DNA of 64,000 nt from NCBI GenBank assembly GCA_977006965.1, contig OZ345357.1:2108001-2172000 (forward strand), read 5' to 3'. Below the pieces are notes generated by a model. It was not told where the DNA came from and made no database searches. It saw only the letters and a list, made by a program, of their open reading frames with translations. The translations under genes were made by a program, and so were the position numbers. Positions 1-9,338 of the stretch are shown one piece after another. The stretch is from Phymatolithon calcareum (Eukaryota > Rhodophyta > Florideophyceae > Hapalidiales). Every line of letters starts with the position of its first letter. Position 1 is the stretch's first letter.

Positions 1-1943
1 AAGCGAAGCGTGAGCAATTTGAAAATTACCTTGACGGAGTGGAGCAACTGGGTCCCGCTGAGGCGGCCAATGTCGCAAGCAAAATTATGAAGTCAAAAAC
101 AAGAAGGAAAGGGTCGAACTAGGCAATCGGAGCTCCAGAACATCCAAGCAAGTTCTCTGCGTATATTTCTAATGTGTGCGAGGCTGAAAAAGACTGGAAT
201 GTGCCACTAAAGGCTTTTAGAGTCAACAGGGCAATGAGGCGACACATTACGAGGGCTTTCAACCGAACACCAAAAGGGAAGGCGGTCGGCCCCGACGGAG
301 TGGCAGTTTAAATGATGCATGCGAATAAGGAGGCCGGATTGAGTATATTGATAGCCTTATGGGAGACATGTGGGAGGCTCAAATGTCTTCCGCGAGCGTG
401 GCGTCAAGCTACTCTGATCCCTCTGTACAAAAAAGGCCCATCCCATGTTGCAGCGAACTACAGACCTATATCGCTATTAAGTCAAGCCAGGAAAATCATC
501 GATTCCGCACTCGACTCATATATAAGGGAACACTACCGCTTTAACAGTGCCCAGCTAGGTTTCCGAAAAGACAAGGGCACATATATTGCGATACTTCGTG
601 CAAAATGTGCCATGAAAGATGGACATCCTTTTGTCGCAGTTCTTGACCTCTTTGCAGCATATGACAGGGTGCCACGAGACATCTTCATGAAAAGACTCGA
701 GCAGAAGCTACCCGACGAAGTAACAAGGATGGTGGCATATCTTCTGAAACCCTCGTGGGTTACGTCAGCAAGCGATGATACAAGAACATGTTGCATTCTC
801 GATCGAAGAGTACCTCAAGGGTCCCCACTGAGCCCGTGCCTGTACACATTCGCGGAAGTGGTCTCCAAGGTCCCCAGCGACGTCTCTGATAATTCAGCGC
901 AACTGTTCGCTGACGATGTCGAGCTGCAATCTAAGGATGGAGAAGGAATGCAGAAGCTGCTTGATATGGCGACGACCTGGGCGAAGGAAAATTGTATGAG
1001 CCGGAACACAAAGCCAGGAAAGAGCGAGATCCTTAAACACAAGGGACTTCCGAAACGTATCTTCCACATTGCGGGTCGAGTTCTTCATCAAGCAGGGAAG
1101 CTCTCGTATCTCGGCATAAGCATGAACCACAAAGGCGTAACAGACGATATGGCGTTATCAAGAGTACGAAATGCAGTGGGGTGCATACACAAACTGCGGG
1201 ATATTGGAGTCAATGGTCGAGGCATTCAGCCTGTGACATGCATTAGAATCTTCAAGTGGCTTATTTTGCCAAAGTGGGAGTATGCACTCCACGTGACGCC
1301 ACTGACAAAGCGATTACAATCAGCAATCGAATCTGCAGAATGTTTATTCTTCAAGTATGTTTTTGGGACATATGCCCAGCACCGCCATGGAAGAATGCGA
1401 GTTCTGTGCCGACTAGAACCACCTGCCATGAGGAGAAGACACCAAGCAGAAAGGTTCTCTGCGAGTCTAGTGAGACAAAAGAAGAGCCTCGATGAGGCAG
1501 ATGAGTATTCTGGGAGAGATGAAGACATTAAGGAGACAGCCAAGGACATAGAGTGCCTCAAGAAATATGAAGATCTGCAGCAAGCTCTCGATAAAGGGGA
1601 GGAGGGCTCAGTCTCAAAGAAAGGGCGACGAAAAGAAATAATTGAGTTATGGGCAAAGGAAGAAGAGGGAAGATCGCTCGAGATACCAACTGATTCGAAC
1701 AATCTACCGATGGTTCTCCGCGTAAGAGAAAGGTCTACACGGTTGCGATGCCTACGGCTGATATTCAATAGAGCACCTCTTTGGAGAAAATCAGTACTAG
1801 GTGCATACTTTGGTGTCACAGCCGTGATTGAGCTGGTCGCGCTCCAACGCATTTTATCTTCATCCAAGATTAATCCTGAAATTGATGTAAGCGAATCACT
1901 AGAGCACTTGTTGGGAGAGAAATACGAATCAAGGGTATACTGA
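1..1943 (+). pseudogene. Degenerate non-LTR retrotransposon reverse transcriptase, truncated by the left edge
   Basis: The open part is 543 codons from the ATG at 312. It carries reverse-transcriptase blocks in order: ANYRPISLLS, the LGFRKDKGT fingers motif, motif A as VLDLFAAYDR with the catalytic Asp, VPQGSPLSPCLY (motif B), and the LFADD catalytic box, followed by a LINE-like thumb and a Lys/Glu-rich tail. The same frame is open back to base 3 and reads the expected upstream block GKAVGPDGV. It is cut by a TAG at 120-122 and a TAA at 309-311, so this is a copy with at least two nonsense codons. No endonuclease domain, Cys knuckle or poly(A) tail is visible. An endonuclease would lie left of the window. 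LINE-class assignment rests on the FADD box and the PQGSPLSP block. Confidence 0.85.
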
Positions 1944-2727
1944 ATAATCAAACTACGTTAGCTTAGAAAATCGTGCGAAAGCGGCCCTGTTACTCTTGAA
2001 GAGAGGCCTTGGGAGCTTTTAAAATAAATCAACATATATCCCCAAATGATCTGCTCTGAGATTCTACTTTCCACTACCTTTTCGAACCATTTTTCTTTCA
2101 AGAGTGACATAACTGCAGCCAAACGAAAGTCCGAAACTTGATTCCAACGCTATGTGCAGTCGGTAGTCTTCAGTGCTCTTCTACCTTCACATTATGTTTG
2201 ATGCAATTTCTTTAAGTACCACCATGTTGGAACTTCGATCTCTCATCCGAAACTTTTATGTTACTGATGATGTTCCTAGCAAAGGATCGAAATCCAGTAA
2301 TGTGAAAGACCTGTGTTTCTGCCTTTCTATCCGTGCTCAGCTTTTCAGATAAGCATATACAAGGGTAAGGCTCTCCGCTGTACGCAACGAGCAGTCCCAC
2401 AACCATAGGACCGGTAAGGCTAGGAGTTATCCCGCTCCCAGAGGCTTTTGGCGAAGAAGCGCAGTCCTGCTGATATAATGATGCTTGATTGCTTTGTAAC
2501 ACAAACGTTGTATCGGACGTCTACTTAACATGATGCGCAGCACTGACCTTATATCGGGCGAATTTTATGGCAAGGACTGTCCTTCGCAATCCGTTTACTA
2601 TGAAATATCTTCACGAGTTAAGCCGAAACAGGCAAAGCCCACTCTTCCTTCAGTGATCTTCATCTCTGAAAATCTACAATAGTGTTACGGCCATGTTACC
2701 ATCGCAAAAACGATATTCATCGCTCTC
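1944..2727. other. Non-coding interval, nothing recognised
   Basis: This is the 3' flank of the reverse-transcriptase remnant and of the convergent beta-helix gene. A 96-codon minus-strand frame at 2212-2502 has no motif I recognise. I see no target-site duplication or A-rich tail that would mark the end of the retroelement. Confidence 0.5.
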
Positions 2728-4152
2728 TTACGCATTGGGAATAATGCACGGCGGAAGTGAGACTGCACAGCTGCCCCTGGTCGACCTGATACTGGCCAAG
2801 CAGCAAGCGTCATTCGGCTGACGGCTTGAACATCCATCTCCACCACAGGTACCGCAGCTGATAGGGCAACAGACGTCACCTTCCCGAATACCATACAAAC
2901 AGGTACTGTCAATACCGTCAAGAGAACTGCTTCCACCACCGGAAGCTAGCTGCGAGATTATGCTTTCGGCGGTCCCCGGGGAGTAGACGATATCAGAAAT
3001 AACGTCGCAAGTAGTGCCGTTCAGAGAAAATGATGTCGTTTCATCCAAATCGTAGCAATAAGAACCATGGTTCAAATAGTTTCGCACCTTGCAATCTTTG
3101 ACCATGATGTTATCTCCAGAATCAACGCAGATGCCTGAGTAGAACGAATTCATGATTTCGGTGTTCTCCAATAGCACGCTGTTCGGCTTCGCGCCACCCA
3201 ATTTTGCAATCTTGATTCCACAGCCCTTAACCCTTTCTCCGTTGTTGGTCAGTCGGTTCGTCTTTATGAGAGTATGCTTCGCACCGTTGCTCACGCTGAT
3301 TCCATGTCGCCCATTTCCCTTGGCGAGACTGTTGGCGACGGAAGCGTAATATGATTGACCAATCTTGAAACCATCCATTTGGTTGTCGAGAGCTACACTT
3401 CCTTCAAACAGAACGTGAGCCATGCCGCGGTTGTTGGATCCATGCACGTCAACTGAACAGGTCAACAGGGGCAGTGCGTAAGAATTGATGTTAGTACTTG
3501 CTTGCGGTAAGATGGACTTTCTAGATGAATGGAAGGCAGGAAGACGCTGAGAAAACTTACATCCATATCCAAACATGTTCTGAACTCGGACATTTCGGAA
3601 CCACGCGTAGTTGACAAGCTCGAAGTACACACCGTCATGACCCCAGTAGTAGTTTCTGTCCTGGTTGACCTTGTTACCGTCGACGGTAAGACTGTGAATT
3701 GACACGCGTTCGCCCTTGCGACTGTTCAGAATGCCCTTGTCCGGGAAGTCCTCAGCTCCGTCAATGAGCTTGATGATCGTGCCCTCCATAGACGCACCGA
3801 TGAGGCAGGTACGGGCTGGAACTTCAATGGGGGCAGAAATGTGGTACATTCCTGTTTCCAGTTGAACGGCTCCGCCACCGGCCTGACTGGCAGCCTTTAA
3901 GTAGCTTGTGATGATGTCTGAGTAGTCCATGATAATCGATTTGTACGGAATAGTAAAGACTGCTTCCGTCATGCAAATACGCCAGTTGTCCATGACGTCG
4001 AACGAATGAGTCGAGTTCCCGAACGCGGCGGTGATGCTCTGGGAAAAATCAAGCGGTTTCCATGTCATGTGAGAGACGGGCTTGGACGGTGTTGCGAATA
4101 TCGAGAGAGACAGGAAGGCTAAGGAAAACGAAAGAATGGGCAACAGCTTCAT
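2728..4152 (-). CDS. Secreted right-handed beta-helix protein with C-terminal Cys-rich domain
   Basis: The ATG at 4152 starts a clear signal peptide (MKLLPILSFSLAFLSLSIFA). The upstream extension of the frame begins at a non-ATG codon and is excluded. The body has parallel beta-helix/pectate-lyase-like features: a GGGAVQLETGMYHI entry strand, ARTCLIGASMEGTIIKL, then SLTVDGNK, VRVQNMFGYG and later Asn/Gly coils. One GT-AG intron at 3453-3560 (108 bp, in frame, no stop) interrupts the reading. Removing it joins GYG to FDVHGSNN and gives about 455 residues. The last ~45 residues hold a CCPxSCGTCGGxGC-type cluster of about ten cysteines, like small Cys-rich modules on algal extracellular proteins. 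A role in cell-wall polysaccharide binding or modification is inferred from the fold. No catalytic residues could be assigned, so I do not name an enzyme. Confidence 0.82.
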   Translation of the reverse strand: MKLLPILSFSLAFLSLSIFATPSKPVSHMTWKPLDFSQSITAAFGNSTHSFDVMDNWRICMTEAVFTIPYKSIIMDYSDIITSYLKAASQAGGGAVQLETGMYHISAPIEVPARTCLIGASMEGTIIKLIDGAEDFPDKGILNSRKGERVSIHSLTVDGNKVNQDRNYYWGHDGVYFELVNYAWFRNVRVQNMFGYGCKFSQRLPAFHSSRKSILPQASTNINSYALPLLTCSVDVHGSNNRGMAHVLFEGSVALDNQMDGFKIGQSYYASVANSLAKGNGRHGISVSNGAKHTLIKTNRLTNNGERVKGCGIKIAKLGGAKPNSVLLENTEIMNSFYSGICVDSGDNIMVKDCKVRNYLNHGSYCYDLDETTSFSLNGTTCDVISDIVYSPGTAESIISQLASGGGSSSLDGIDSTCLYGIREGDVCCPISCGTCGGDGCSSRQPNDACCLASIRSTRGSCAVSLPPCIIPNA

Positions 4153-4384
4153 AGTTGGTGGTTTGGATAAGGCGGGTGCGTGCACGTGAGGTTCTAGGAG
4201 CAAGGAGTGGTGTTTTCGGGGAGAGGGGAGGGAATGGAAAAGGTGGTTTCCTTGGATAGGTTGGGATGTGAGTTTGTCTGCCTCTTTCAGAATGGTTTCG
4301 GAAACATCGGGTCAATTTATATGCGGAAGAAGCGTCAGATCTGCAACAAGAAAGTATGAGCTTATCGAGAAATCATTTCTCGTC

Positions 4385-4860
4385 GCGGACAGCGCGCGAC
4401 TGATATCGCACTATGACCTACAGTGTCGGCAATGACGCATCCAACTCATTTCGAAGGGGAAGCAGACAGTCAACAACTGCAATTGCCAGGTTGTGCTCGC
4501 CATATCCGTGCTCGGGACCTACAGTCTCGTCCATGATATATCCAGTGATTGCGTAGGACGGTCAACAATCGACATCGCAAATTGTGCTCGCCACATCTGT
4601 GCTCGGGACTTACAGTACCGTCAATGACACTTCCAGAACTTCTGAAGCGGAAGCAGACAGCCTGCAATAAAAATCGCACGGAACGGTTCTTCACATCTCT
4701 GCCCACAACCTTCAGTGTCGTAAATGACCCATACTAGTCCTTCCGAGGGGAAATCAAATAGTGAACAACCGACATCGCACGGGTGTGGCCGCCGCACTTC
4801 AGTTCACGACCTAACGTCTCGAAAGTTGCGGTCCAAGTCCGACACGTACTATACAGTCCT
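4385..4860. repeat. Degenerate ~100-bp tandem repeat array (4-5 units)
   Basis: A block opening with (C/T)TACAGT.TCG..AATGAC recurs at 4418, 4519, 4610, 4711 and 4811, spacing 101, 91, 101 and 100 bp. Within units the same order recurs: the opening block, a GAAGCGGAAGCAGACAG-like stretch, a CAACAATCGACATCGCA-like stretch, and TGTGCTCGCC..ATC.GTGCTCGGGAC closing into the next unit. The array starts about 260 bp upstream of the beta-helix gene's ATG. It could be a minisatellite or a repeated regulatory block. Confidence 0.7.
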
Positions 4861-6335
4861 AATGCGCTCTGGTGTGGATTCTCATTTTGTATACGTTACT
4901 TAGCGACTCGAAGACATTAGCCGCCCGATAGCGTGAACACCTGTTTTCAGGGCTTGCGTCCGGCCTATCCTCCCACGATACCAAAAGATATCGCACAATA
5001 GAGCATTGGATTCTGCCACCCAATGAAGCCGCCATACCTACCAAGCCCGTGTGCTGTTTGTATTCTGCGTTGATATCATGACTGAGAGTCGCGCGCGACG
5101 TACAGTCCAGTACTAGAAAACTTTGGAGTCGTTTGAACACTGGTATGGTCCGTTTGGGAGTTCCTTTCAGTCGTTAATACGAATTCGGCAGAGTCGTTCG
5201 ACTTCTTGGTCTGGAAGACTGACGAAATTAGGCCAGCGCAGACAGGTTCAAACGCTTCGTGGATGACGCAGAAGACAAAAGTTTTTCATTTCCTCAGCCT
5301 TGGTCGTGACAGCAGCCCGCATGCCACCACCTCCTTATAAAACCCTTGCAGCTCTTGATATGCCTCCGAACTGATGCTAGTCAAGGTCATTCGCCTTTCA
5401 ATCATGCGCTCGTTGACCACATCCATTGCAAACCATGTTGATATCGTGTCAGCTTGTTCGGTTTTCGACATTGATTTCAACATCCAGTTCTGTTCCTTCC
5501 CGGCATTGCGCTCTACATCAAGATATGGTGCAGATCGTTCTCGAGAATTCTGCATGGCATGTCAAGCTCGAGATCTCCTGTGGTATTACGAACATCAACG
5601 GCACCTTCTTCGCCCTGCGAAATTAGTGGGCACTCTCCGTACAGCTCTTCCTTTCCGATCACTGGACGTGTATTTGAATACGACTACTGTGTCCTGGCAT
5701 AGAATGCGTTGTGTCAAATGTCTTGAGGTACGCTTTCCAAGATATCCTCCTAAGCGTACCGGGAAACTGGCAAAGCTAGCTGGTCAAGTGACAAAAAGCA
5801 ACACCAATGAAGAGGAGGAAAAGATGTGAGCAATTGAATTGATGGTACCAACGTTGTCGAATACCACTATCTCAACATTGGCAGCTGTACACTAGTCCTG
5901 GCTGCTTTCTGTCGTCTTCCGGAACATGTGCACAGTGCCCAAATTGACTGCCGAATGCAGCCTTCGACGATATCGTGGGTGTTTTGAAGGGATCTTGACA
6001 GAAATACTTTCAGGTCTGAGTCTTGATACCATGCTTGCGGTTGTTGACAATTTCCAATCGACAATTGGAGAGCAAATTCGATCTGGAGACTGTGGGTCTG
6101 CAGGATGTAATCGTCTTCATTACCTGGCACAAACACTGATACGAACTTTTGAATCAGGTGCGTAGGCAAATCTCAGATCTTCCTTGCTCTTGGACAAATG
6201 CAGAGTGCGTTAATTGAGTCCAATTTTTAGTATTGCGCCCGTCATATGCGACATTAAGAAGACCTGTAATCACTATTTCCCACTGGTTCTGCAAACCTTT
6301 CATGCACTTGATGAAAGCGTGCTCACTGATTCTGA
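4861..6335. other. Interval without a recognisable gene
   Basis: Several short open frames lie on both strands, the longest being 151 codons on the plus strand at 5374-5829. None has a motif, and opposing frames overlap extensively. A minus-strand stretch around 5560-5680 reads like protein in one frame (GECPLISQGEEGAVDVRNTT) before a stop, so a decayed gene is possible. I cannot identify it. Confidence 0.4.
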
Positions 6336-7244
6336 TCATTTCTTATGTTTCCATGCCTCTTTCACTGACAGCTTGCTCAGCGAGTTCAAATTTTCTTCGA
6401 CAAAGCGATCGACTACTGCGGCATCCGTCCGGCGATACGACCGTAGCGCCCACCCTATTGCTTTTCGAATCCAAAACTCCTCATCACCCATTCGCAATTG
6501 CACAAACCGGAACAGCATCTCAACATCCGTGTCTTTCTTTCTTCTCAACTGGAAAAGAATTGCCGTTCTACGAAACCACACATCCTCAGCAACGATCCAC
6601 CGCTCAAGCGTACTTCGCATTTCCTCCGGATACATCTCGAAAACGTCTGCCACAGCATGCGACGCTAGCATGTCAATCGAGTCCCACCACTGCTTCTTCC
6701 CTACAAAACTCTCGAGGAGCGATTGGAACTCAAGAAATTGTCCATTTTCGGCACACATCCAATGCTTGCGACAGGCGTCCAGCACGTCTAGACCGACGTA
6801 CTGCATTTCACGCTCTTCCAGTTCCCACAGAGCTGCGCATAACCGCCATCCGAGAGTCGGGTCATTTGCCGACTGGTTTCGGACATCTGCGATCGCCGAC
6901 TTGGTTGCCGCACGTCGATGCGGTGCAGATATTCCGTAGAACGCAAACTGTCCACGTACGTAAACTGCCATTTCTTTCGCGTATTTCTCGTTGGTTAGCG
7001 GTTGCAGCACATCTCTAATCGTGGCCACATGTTGCGCCACACTTGAAACCACCACCTGTCCCGCGTTGTTTGTGCGCACCCGCTTGCTGCGCTGTTGCGG
7101 CGAAGCCGTGCAAGCCCGCGTGCGCCGAGCTGAGCGCTGCGCTCGAGTACCGATGCCCGCAGTTCTGGCCGTCGCTGCAAACGCAGCTCGCGTCTGCATC
7201 GTGATCCCAACCGTGAATGCCGTCGATCGAGGCGATGTCGACAT
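6336..7244 (-). CDS. DNA alkylation repair enzyme, AlkD-like HEAT-repeat DNA glycosylase, probably organelle-targeted
   Basis: About 302 residues. The core from about residue 80 matches the AlkD family, which excises N3- and N7-alkylated purines using stacked HEAT-like helices. Family blocks seen are GQFAFYGISAPHRR, WWDSIDMLA (catalytic-type Asp next to Trp), WFRRTAILFQL (conserved Arg), and FWIRKAIGWALRSY. I chose the ATG at 7244. The frame runs further upstream but opens at a non-ATG codon. The first ~65 residues are rich in Arg, Ala, Ser and Thr with almost no acidic residues (MSTSPRSTAFTVGITMQTRA), like a mitochondrial or plastid transit peptide. A second start at MQTRAAF would also give a leader. 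It is divergent from the gene at 7585. The family is certain. The compartment is inferred. Confidence 0.88.
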   Translation of the reverse strand: MSTSPRSTAFTVGITMQTRAAFAATARTAGIGTRAQRSARRTRACTASPQQRSKRVRTNNAGQVVVSSVAQHVATIRDVLQPLTNEKYAKEMAVYVRGQFAFYGISAPHRRAATKSAIADVRNQSANDPTLGWRLCAALWELEEREMQYVGLDVLDACRKHWMCAENGQFLEFQSLLESFVGKKQWWDSIDMLASHAVADVFEMYPEEMRSTLERWIVAEDVWFRRTAILFQLRRKKDTDVEMLFRFVQLRMGDEEFWIRKAIGWALRSYRRTDAAVVDRFVEENLNSLSKLSVKEAWKHKK

Positions 7245-7584
7245 CACCTCGATAAAAAAATATACACGTATTTGTCCAACGTGACGTCTCCTTCGACCTT
7301 GCATGCACACGTGTTCCACGTGTATCCGAGCAGATTGTCTATGATGACGTGTATCGATGTGCCACCTCAACGACAACAACGGTTCGCGTCAAGCAAGCAA
7401 CCTCCGCTCGGCTTGGGGCCGCGTCGTCAACTCCTACCGGTGGAATGCGGGGCCACTCTAAACCATCTCGGCGCTTGGGCCTTTCCCGCGGGCGGCCTAG
7501 CGTCCCAATGGCGCTACATGTCGTACCGGACTTGCATCATCCCGGCGCCAACCGCTCTGCGCGGAGCGCGCACACTCCACTATC

Positions 7585-9201
7585 ATGACGGCGCGGTCGG
7601 CGTTGCTGCTTCTTTTCGCGGCATTATTGACGGCCGCCGCCCAAGGCGCAGACCTAAAGTTCAAACTTAATGTTAGTCCGGGTGTTGCGCCGCCCGAGGT
7701 GGCCGCGCAGGCTGTGGCGCTTTTCCTCTCTGCGCACACCGGCGTAGACTTCACACGCTGGCTTGTTTACACACCGAAAGGCATAGCGTCGGATCCCGTT
7801 GCGGTGGACCTGCAGGTCGATGTACCGGCAGCGGACTTAGAACGCGTTCGGGAAGCTGTCGAGGAGTATATCAAGTCCAAGCAACTTGACTCGGACTTTG
7901 CGCTGCAAGGCATCCCAGATGTGTTTGTCAGTTTCCGTAAGGATGCGCGCCCGACGCCGTCTCCAACACCGAGCAACAGCTTGCCCCTGAAGCCGTCATT
8001 ATCACCGTCGCCGAGCACGAGCAGACCACCGATGCCACCACCCTCACCGATAGAGAATGAGAAGGAGGCCGAAACCTCTGTTGCGCCGAGTGAAATCCCC
8101 AGACCTAGTGAATCTGCTCTTCCAATCGAGAGCATGGCGCCGAGTGAAGCGCCCTCTTCAAGTGAGCCGCCGCTACCGAGCGCTCTGCCGCAGCCGAGTA
8201 CGTCCCCGAGCGCATCCCTACCATCGCCGACAGAGGAGCCTGAGGACTTTGACGAGCTGCCCGCAGCAACCACTTCGGCGGCACCGAGTTGGTTGGCGGA
8301 GCGTGACAAACAGCTACCATCGGATGCAACGCTGTCAGCACCTTTCGAGCTCGACGTGCATTCGCCAGAGTTCAACTTTAATGCGGGCATGCGCGACGCT
8401 ATAAAGTGGTTCCTCGCAAACCACACTGACACGCCAGCAGACAGCTGGCGCTTATGGGACGTTGTCGAACTGGAGGGAAGGCGCTATAGCGTCGATCTGC
8501 GACTTGCAGCGCCAGCAGACGACACGTCCCTCGCGCTCGAGTCTGCCGCGGCGTTCGTGCGCTCGCAAAGACTCACCGCTGAATTGCGTGCTGCGGGCGC
8601 AACGGATGTGCTCGTCACACTTGCAGGCGACAGCGGTCCCGCCGTGCCCGTGCCGAGTGCATACGCGGAAGTTGGCGACGAGATATCCGACGCTGCACAT
8701 CCGCCGCTGGCGGACACGAGCGAGATTGCGCTGACGGAAAAAGATATTTTGCTACCGCTCTATCTTAACGTTTCTTCTCCGGTTCATGGATTTGGGAACA
8801 AGTTGTCGATGTCAATCTTGCAGTTTTTCGCGCGCGAGACGGGCACCGAGTCCGATGACTGGGCATTGCGCAATGTAGAGAAGAGTGGCCCTCAAGGCTT
8901 TGCCGTCGAATATGCGGTGCACGTGGAGAAGAATCGTAGGGAAGACACGGCGAAAACAATTGTGCGCTTGGTACGCGAGCGCAAATTAGATCGGTATCTC
9001 GCTGAGCAGGAGTTTGAAATGGTGAATGTGAGATTGCTCCCACATCTGCTCAACTCGGACATTTCAGCAGATGGGAAGAAAAAGAAAGGTGCGTTTTCGC
9101 CCTCTGCCGGCACTATCACGGCGAGCGTAGTCGGTATTATACTTGTCGTGGCGATCGGGGCGGCCATATTATGTCTCGTGCCACGAGGGGGGCGGTCGTA
9201 A
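7585..9201 (+). CDS. Type I membrane protein with three copies of an unrecognised ectodomain
   Basis: 538 residues. Residues 1-22 form a signal peptide (MTARSALLLLFAALLTAAAQG). A Pro/Ser-rich linker spans about 118-245. One TM helix lies at about 508-532 with a short basic tail (PRGGRS). Three homologous ~95-residue modules lie at about 23-117, 250-348 and 389-487. Each has the order beta (LKFKLNV / PFELDV / PLYLNV), helix ending in FL or FF, a second beta around a WxL or RW motif (RWLVY / SWRLWDV / DWALRNV), beta (VAVDLQVDV / YSVDLRLAA / FAVEYAVHV), then a helix with a SKQL / SQRL / ERKL core and a final VxVxx strand. The pattern suggests a small alpha/beta sandwich, perhaps ferredoxin-like or SEA-like. 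I do not recognise the family. It probably acts at the cell surface. Confidence 0.85.
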   Translation: MTARSALLLLFAALLTAAAQGADLKFKLNVSPGVAPPEVAAQAVALFLSAHTGVDFTRWLVYTPKGIASDPVAVDLQVDVPAADLERVREAVEEYIKSKQLDSDFALQGIPDVFVSFRKDARPTPSPTPSNSLPLKPSLSPSPSTSRPPMPPPSPIENEKEAETSVAPSEIPRPSESALPIESMAPSEAPSSSEPPLPSALPQPSTSPSASLPSPTEEPEDFDELPAATTSAAPSWLAERDKQLPSDATLSAPFELDVHSPEFNFNAGMRDAIKWFLANHTDTPADSWRLWDVVELEGRRYSVDLRLAAPADDTSLALESAAAFVRSQRLTAELRAAGATDVLVTLAGDSGPAVPVPSAYAEVGDEISDAAHPPLADTSEIALTEKDILLPLYLNVSSPVHGFGNKLSMSILQFFARETGTESDDWALRNVEKSGPQGFAVEYAVHVEKNRREDTAKTIVRLVRERKLDRYLAEQEFEMVNVRLLPHLLNSDISADGKKKKGAFSPSAGTITASVVGIILVVAIGAAILCLVPRGGRS

Positions 9202-9338
9202 TAGAAGTAACATTCACGCCAATGTAGATTGAGCATATGACTCAGAGTGAGTAAGAAGACAGAACCGAGCTGTCAAGAACTTATAGGGTGTACACTGCAG
9301 TGTTGAAAGTTAGAAACTTGTTTAAAGATTACCCTGAT

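Noticed and set aside
5374-6165. Plus-strand frames of 151 and 79 codons upstream of the AlkD-like gene
   Set aside because: They overlap equally long frames on the other strand and contain no family motif. A Cys pair (MRCVKC) alone is not enough.
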